A stretch of 64,000 nucleotides of DNA, from the NCBI GenBank assembly GCA_035626595.1, contig DASPNJ010000080.1, positions 106,224 through 170,223 of the forward strand. Direction: 5' to 3'. A program made the translations under genes and the position numbers. Shown here in pieces: positions 60,654 through 64,000 of the stretch. Below the pieces are notes generated by a model. That model had not been told where the DNA came from and did no database searches. It was given only the letters and a program-made list of their open reading frames with translations. Source of the stretch: JAQGMV01 sp035626595 (GTDB lineage Bacteria > Pseudomonadota > Gammaproteobacteria > Burkholderiales > SG8-41). The stretch's first letter is position 1. Each line of letters starts with the position of its first letter.

Positions 60654-61819
60654 TGCGTCTGCCCATCCGCTACACCATGCGCAATCTCTGGACGCGGAAG
60701 CTCACGACCGTGCTCACCGCCGGCGGCATGGCGCTCGTCGTGTTCGTGTTCGCCGCGGTGCAGATGCTCGACACGGGGCTGCGCAAGACGCTCGTCGCGA
60801 CCGGCCAGCCCGACAACATCCTCGTGACGCGGCGCGCCGCCGGCTCGGAGATCGCGAGCGGCGTCGATCGTGTGCAGGCGTCGATCGTCGAAGCGCAGCC
60901 GGAGGTCGCGAACGGGCTGGCCGGCGAGCGCCTGGTTTCGAAGGAGCTCGTCGTGCTCACGACCTTGCCCAAACGCGAGACGGGGCAAGCGACGAACGTC
61001 ACGACCCGCGGCGTGGGTGAAGCGGCCTATACGCTGCGGCCGCAGGTTTCGCTGGTGCAGGGCCGGCGCTTCGCGCGCGGCTCCGCGGAAGTGATCGTGG
61101 GCGCGAGCCTCGCGCAACGCTTCGCGGGGGCGTCGATCGGCAGCATCCTGCGTTTCGGCGGCCGGGAATGGCGCGTCGTCGGGATCTTCGATGCGGGCGG
61201 ATCGGCCTTCGATTCGGAGATCTGGGGCGACGCCGACCAGCTCATGCAGGCATTCCGGCGTCAGGCGTACTCGACCGTGGTCGCGCGGCTCACCGATGCT
61301 TCTGCCTTCGATGCGGTCAAGGCACGGCTCGAAGCCGACCCGCGGCTCACCGTCGAGGTGAAGCGCGAACGCACGTTTTACGCAGACCAGTCGCAGGCGC
61401 TGTCGAACTTCATCCGCTATCTCGGGCTGACGCTCTCCATCATCTTTTCGATCGGGGCGATGATCGGCGCGACGATCACGATGTACGCAGCCGTCGCGAA
61501 CCGCACGGCGGAGATCGGCACGCTGCGGGCGCTCGGCTTCAGGCGGAGCGCCGTGCTCGGCGCATTCCTGTTCGAAGCGGTGCTGATCGGCGCCATCGGC
61601 GGCGTAGTCGGCGTCGCGCTGGCGTCATTCATGCAATTCGTCCACATCTCCACGCTCAACTGGCAGTCGTTCGCGGAGCTCGCGTTCACGTTCACGCTCA
61701 CCCCCGGCATCGCGCTCGGCTCGTTTATGTTCGCGATCGTGATGGGCGTAGTCGGCGGGTTCCTCCCCGCCGTGCGCGCGGCGCGCCTGAAGATCGTGGA
61801 TTCGCTACGTGCCGCTTAG
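60653..61819 (+). CDS. FtsX-type ABC transporter permease (second)
   Basis: 388 residues with the same layout: helix at 20-42 (VLTAGGMALVVFVFAAV), a periplasmic domain, then three helices with IIFSIGAMIGATITMYAA and the contact motif NRTAEIGTLRALGFRRSAV. It is joined to the first permease by TGATG. Two different permeases suggest a heterodimer, unlike MacB homodimers. Confidence 0.9.
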   Translation: MRLPIRYTMRNLWTRKLTTVLTAGGMALVVFVFAAVQMLDTGLRKTLVATGQPDNILVTRRAAGSEIASGVDRVQASIVEAQPEVANGLAGERLVSKELVVLTTLPKRETGQATNVTTRGVGEAAYTLRPQVSLVQGRRFARGSAEVIVGASLAQRFAGASIGSILRFGGREWRVVGIFDAGGSAFDSEIWGDADQLMQAFRRQAYSTVVARLTDASAFDAVKARLEADPRLTVEVKRERTFYADQSQALSNFIRYLGLTLSIIFSIGAMIGATITMYAAVANRTAEIGTLRALGFRRSAVLGAFLFEAVLIGAIGGVVGVALASFMQFVHISTLNWQSFAELAFTFTLTPGIALGSFMFAIVMGVVGGFLPAVRAARLKIVDSLRAA

Positions 61820-61833
61820 GCGGCCCGCGTGGG

Positions 61834-61920
61834 ACGGTGCGTCATTGACGCACCCTACGACTGGCTGATTAAGCGAGGCTCTGCTGCCGGGCGTAGGGTG
61901 CGCCGATGGCGCACCGACCG
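61834..61920. repeat. Paired interspersed palindromes, GTAGGGTGCGC family
   Basis: GGTGCGTCATTGACGCACC plus CTAC and GTAGGGTGCGCCGATGGCGC plus ACC, between convergent genes. Confidence 0.88.
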
Positions 61921-61927
61921 TTATCCC

Positions 61928-62476
61928 CTAAACCGGTCTTCCAACCGCCCGTTCTATCGTGCCAAGGTGAAAGCGGTATTCGCCCTTCGCGCGGTCATCG
62001 TAATAATGCCTGAGCGTATTGCGCACGCTCGCGAACGCGATCTCGTCCCACGGAATCTCCGACTCCTCGAAGAGCCGCGCTTCGAGCGTCTCGTGACTGG
62101 GCCCGAAATTCGTGTCGAGGAGCCGCCCGCGAAAGAGCATGTACACCTGATTGATGTGCGGAATGTTGTAGAGCGCGTACAACGGTCCGATCTCCACGTG
62201 CGCGTTCGCTTCCTCCAGCGTCTCGCGCGCGGCGCCCTGCGCCGTGGTCTCGCCGTTTTCCATGAACCCTGCGGGCACGGTCCATAGACCGTAGCGCGGC
62301 TCGATCGCGCGTTTACAAAGGAGAATGCGATCTTCCCACTCCGGAATGCAGCCGACGATGAGACGCGGGTTCTGATAGTGGATCGTGCTGCAGGCGTCGC
62401 ACACGAATCGCGGCAGCGTGTCGTTCGGCGGAATCCTCGAGACGACCGGGGCACCGCAATTGCTGCAGAATTTCAT
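61928..62476 (-). CDS. NUDIX hydrolase with N-terminal zinc ribbon
   Basis: 182 residues. Zinc cysteines CSNC and CDAC are at the N-terminus. The Nudix box is GFMENGETTAQGAARETLEE (GX5EX7REUXEE). The layout resembles NudC-like or ADP-ribose pyrophosphatase proteins that cleave nucleoside diphosphates linked to another group; NAD-derived compounds are possible substrates. It is divergent from the esterase with only 6 bases between the starts. Confidence 0.92.
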   Translation of the reverse strand: MKFCSNCGAPVVSRIPPNDTLPRFVCDACSTIHYQNPRLIVGCIPEWEDRILLCKRAIEPRYGLWTVPAGFMENGETTAQGAARETLEEANAHVEIGPLYALYNIPHINQVYMLFRGRLLDTNFGPSHETLEARLFEESEIPWDEIAFASVRNTLRHYYDDRAKGEYRFHLGTIERAVGRPV

Positions 62477-62482
62477 CGAGCC

Positions 62483-63475
62483 ATGAGGAAAATACTTCGG
62501 TCGATTCTAGCACTGCGGTTATTCGCGCTTATGGCGCTCGTCGGTGCGCTATCAGCGCACCCTGCGAATGGGAGCGCGGCGCAAAATGCGCTTGCGGCGG
62601 GCGATTACGAGTTCGCGCTCAATCACGGCGGTCTCGCGCGTAACTATCTCGTGCACGTGCCGCCGCAGGCGGCGGAGCGCCGCGCGCTGCCGCTCATGCT
62701 GAGCTTCCACGGCGGCGGCTCGAACGCACAGGTCATGCGTTCGTACACGCGCATGGATCGCGCGGCCGACCGCGACGGCTACATCGTCGTGTATCCGAAC
62801 GGCAGCAGCGGATACGCGGGTCGTTTCCTGACGTGGAATGCAGGCAACTGCTGCGGGCCTGCGGCGGCGCTTCAAGTCGATGACGTGGCATTCGCGCTTG
62901 CGGTACTGGAAGATCTCGCCGCGCGCATTCCGTACGACCGGCGCCGCGTGTATGCGACCGGTCTCTCCAACGGCGCCATGATGGCGTATCGCCTCGCCGT
63001 TGAGGCATCGGATCGCATCGCGGCAGTGGCCGGCGTGGCGGGCGCCATGTCCGTGCAGCGATTCGCGCCGACGCGGCCCATGCCCGTGCTCCACATTCAC
63101 AGCACGCAGGATCACATCGCGCGCTTCGACGGCGGGCTTGCGACGCCGTCTGTCTGGCTGGACACGCGCATGCTCCACACGCCGGTCGAAGACTTCCTGC
63201 GCCGATGGCTCGACTACGACGGCTGCCCGCTCAAGCCCACCGTGGAGACGATTGCAGGGCAGGCCGGCACGCCCGACGAGGGCCATAGTGCCATCCGCCG
63301 CGTCTATTCCCCGTGCCGCGACGGCGTCGAAGTGGTGCTGCTTCAACTCTACGGCGCCGGTCACGTCTGGCCCGGCGGCGTCCGCGACTACATGCCGCAG
63401 TTGCTGGGCACCGGCACCTCGGTTATCGACGCGAACACCGAAATCTGGAAGTTTGTTTCCCGCTACCGCCGGTAG
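62483..63475 (+). CDS. Secreted PHB depolymerase-family esterase (LpqC-like)
   Basis: 330 residues from MRKILRSILALRLFAL, a signal peptide. The body has LSFHGGGSNAQVMRSY (oxyanion), TWNAGNCCGPA, the nucleophile ATGLSNGAMMAYRLA and the His in GAGHVWPGGVRD. These are typical of poly-3-hydroxybutyrate depolymerase/feruloyl esterase-like proteins. Part of the signal peptide (VGALSAHPA) is encoded by a palindromic repeat. The next in-frame ATG at 62531 is an alternative start. Confidence 0.88.
   Translation: MRKILRSILALRLFALMALVGALSAHPANGSAAQNALAAGDYEFALNHGGLARNYLVHVPPQAAERRALPLMLSFHGGGSNAQVMRSYTRMDRAADRDGYIVVYPNGSSGYAGRFLTWNAGNCCGPAAALQVDDVAFALAVLEDLAARIPYDRRRVYATGLSNGAMMAYRLAVEASDRIAAVAGVAGAMSVQRFAPTRPMPVLHIHSTQDHIARFDGGLATPSVWLDTRMLHTPVEDFLRRWLDYDGCPLKPTVETIAGQAGTPDEGHSAIRRVYSPCRDGVEVVLLQLYGAGHVWPGGVRDYMPQLLGTGTSVIDANTEIWKFVSRYRR
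62541..62565. repeat. GGTGCGC palindrome inside the esterase signal peptide
   Basis: GGTGCGCTATCAGCGCACC lies in frame and encodes part of the leader and cleavage region. Confidence 0.85.
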
Positions 63476-63708
63476 GGCTTAACGAGCACAGATGTCTGCT
63501 CCCTCGCCCCGCGCAGCGGGGAGAGGGTGGGGTGAGGGGAAGCTGTCATCGCGAAGCCCACCAATGTAGGCCGTGGCGATCCCGGCGCGGCCGCTTAGCC
63601 GTCATACAATCAGAGCCGGCATTCGTACTGCGTCCTTCGGGACGAGCCTCCACGCAGAAGTGACGAGTTTCGCTTATACGAGTGCTGGCCCGCTGATGCT
63701 GAGTGGGC
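63476..63708. other. Intergenic stretch with a CCCTCGCCCC-type palindrome
   Basis: No coding frame is convincing. At 63500-63541 lies a palindrome with CCCTCGCCCC and GGGGAGAGGGTGGGGTGAGG arms, related to the one at 56848. The rest shows no recognised signal. Confidence 0.7.
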
Positions 63709-64000
63709 ATGGAACGCACGCCGCGCCTAAGCGAGAATGACGACCGCATTGCCGAGTCTCACTTTCGCCTCAGGATCCTGGCTTGCTCCCAATGCGATCA
63801 ACGTTATCTGTCGATATTTGCGGAAACGATTGACTGGCCGGTGGCGAGGACCCCCAGTACTGGACTCTCCTGCCGATTACCAGGTCCGAAGCTGCAGGGT
63901 TGAGTGAAAAGCGTGCTTCATTGAGTGAGTCGGACCTCACGGCACTCGCTCCGCAAAGGCGCTCCCTCCGACACGATAGTCCGAAGGGCGGCCCGCCAAC
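63709..64000 (+). pseudogene. Frameshifted CxxC protein, running off the window
   Basis: From ATG 63709 the frame reads MERTPRLSENDDRIAES, then ILACSQCDQRYLSIFAE, TIDW and loses its sense. One missing base at 63838-63839 restores GGEDPQYWTLLPITRSEAAG and an open frame to the window end. The joined protein, with a CxxC pair and an IDW...GGEDPQYW block, looks like a natural small metal-binding family that I cannot name. It is either a pseudogene or a sequencing error. Confidence 0.55.

Overview
The window is about 64 kb of GC-rich DNA that looks like a chromosomal segment of a betaproteobacterium, probably Burkholderiales-like. Reasons: three Bug-type (TctC-like) periplasmic receptors, a glycolate oxidase operon, a seven-gene pel-type polysaccharide locus entering from the left, dense acyl-CoA catabolism genes, and many short interspersed palindromes of the kind 'ATTCCCGCG-aggCGGGAAT' and 'GTAGGGTGCGC-GCGCACC'. 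No rRNA, tRNA, CRISPR array, integrase or transposase was seen. The assignment is inferred from gene content only.

Layout. 1-4704: the end of a pel exopolysaccharide operon (pelD partial, pelE, pelF, pelG, overlapping starts and stops) closed by a strong terminator. 4715-7170 (minus): GNAT acetyltransferase, EgtB-like sulfoxide synthase, exported MsrB. 7263-14985 (minus): a seven-gene acyl-CoA operon (alpha/beta hydrolase, GST, ADP-forming acyl-CoA ligase, Bug receptor, AMP-forming acyl-CoA synthetase, DUF35 OB protein, thiolase-like protein). 15095-16414: solitary DNA methyltransferase. 16463-21160 (minus): glycolate oxidase glcD, glcE, glcF with an L-2-haloacid dehalogenase gene inside. 21188-23787: EamA exporter, DUF1444-like and SEC-C proteins. 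23857-29310 (minus): TAXI-TRAP transporter with hydroxypyruvate isomerase, tartronate semialdehyde reductase and an SDR. 29425-33593 (plus): MocA-like nucleotidyltransferase, membrane C13 peptidase, MoxR ATPase and CoxE-like VWA protein. 33628-35990 (minus): FlK-like thioesterase and an orphan GspE ATPase. 36037-36210: three tandem copies of a two-hairpin repeat whose fourth copy ends the pel operon. 36261-41337: AmtB, a small secreted protein, and a nitrate/taurine-type ABC transporter whose binding protein is convergent across a lower-GC patch holding a frameshifted gene.

41456-51226 (minus): a compact 10-kb operon with two PEP-mutase/isocitrate-lyase family proteins, a class III CoA-transferase, two acyl-CoA carboxyltransferases, a Bug receptor and an aconitase. 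It looks like a carboxylic-acid degradation pathway I cannot match to a described one. 51412-55585: DSD1-type PLP enzyme (plus), then gcdH, TauD-type dioxygenase and a secreted hydrolase (minus). 55623-61819 (plus): an ABC efflux system (adaptor, ATPase, two permeases) interrupted by a Bug receptor and a cysteine hydrolase, with palindromic repeats on both sides of the insert. 61928-64000: NUDIX hydrolase, secreted PHB-depolymerase-type esterase, repeats, and a frameshifted CxxC protein running off the end.

Together the genes describe a heterotroph that takes up small organic acids through high-affinity receptors and channels them through CoA thioesters and C2/C3 hydroxy acids (glycolate, glyoxylate, hydroxypyruvate, glycerate). 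The most unusual signals are the structure-conserved two-hairpin repeat, the 10-kb CoA/lyase operon, the haloacid dehalogenase inside the glycolate operon, and several places where interspersed repeats have become part of coding sequences.
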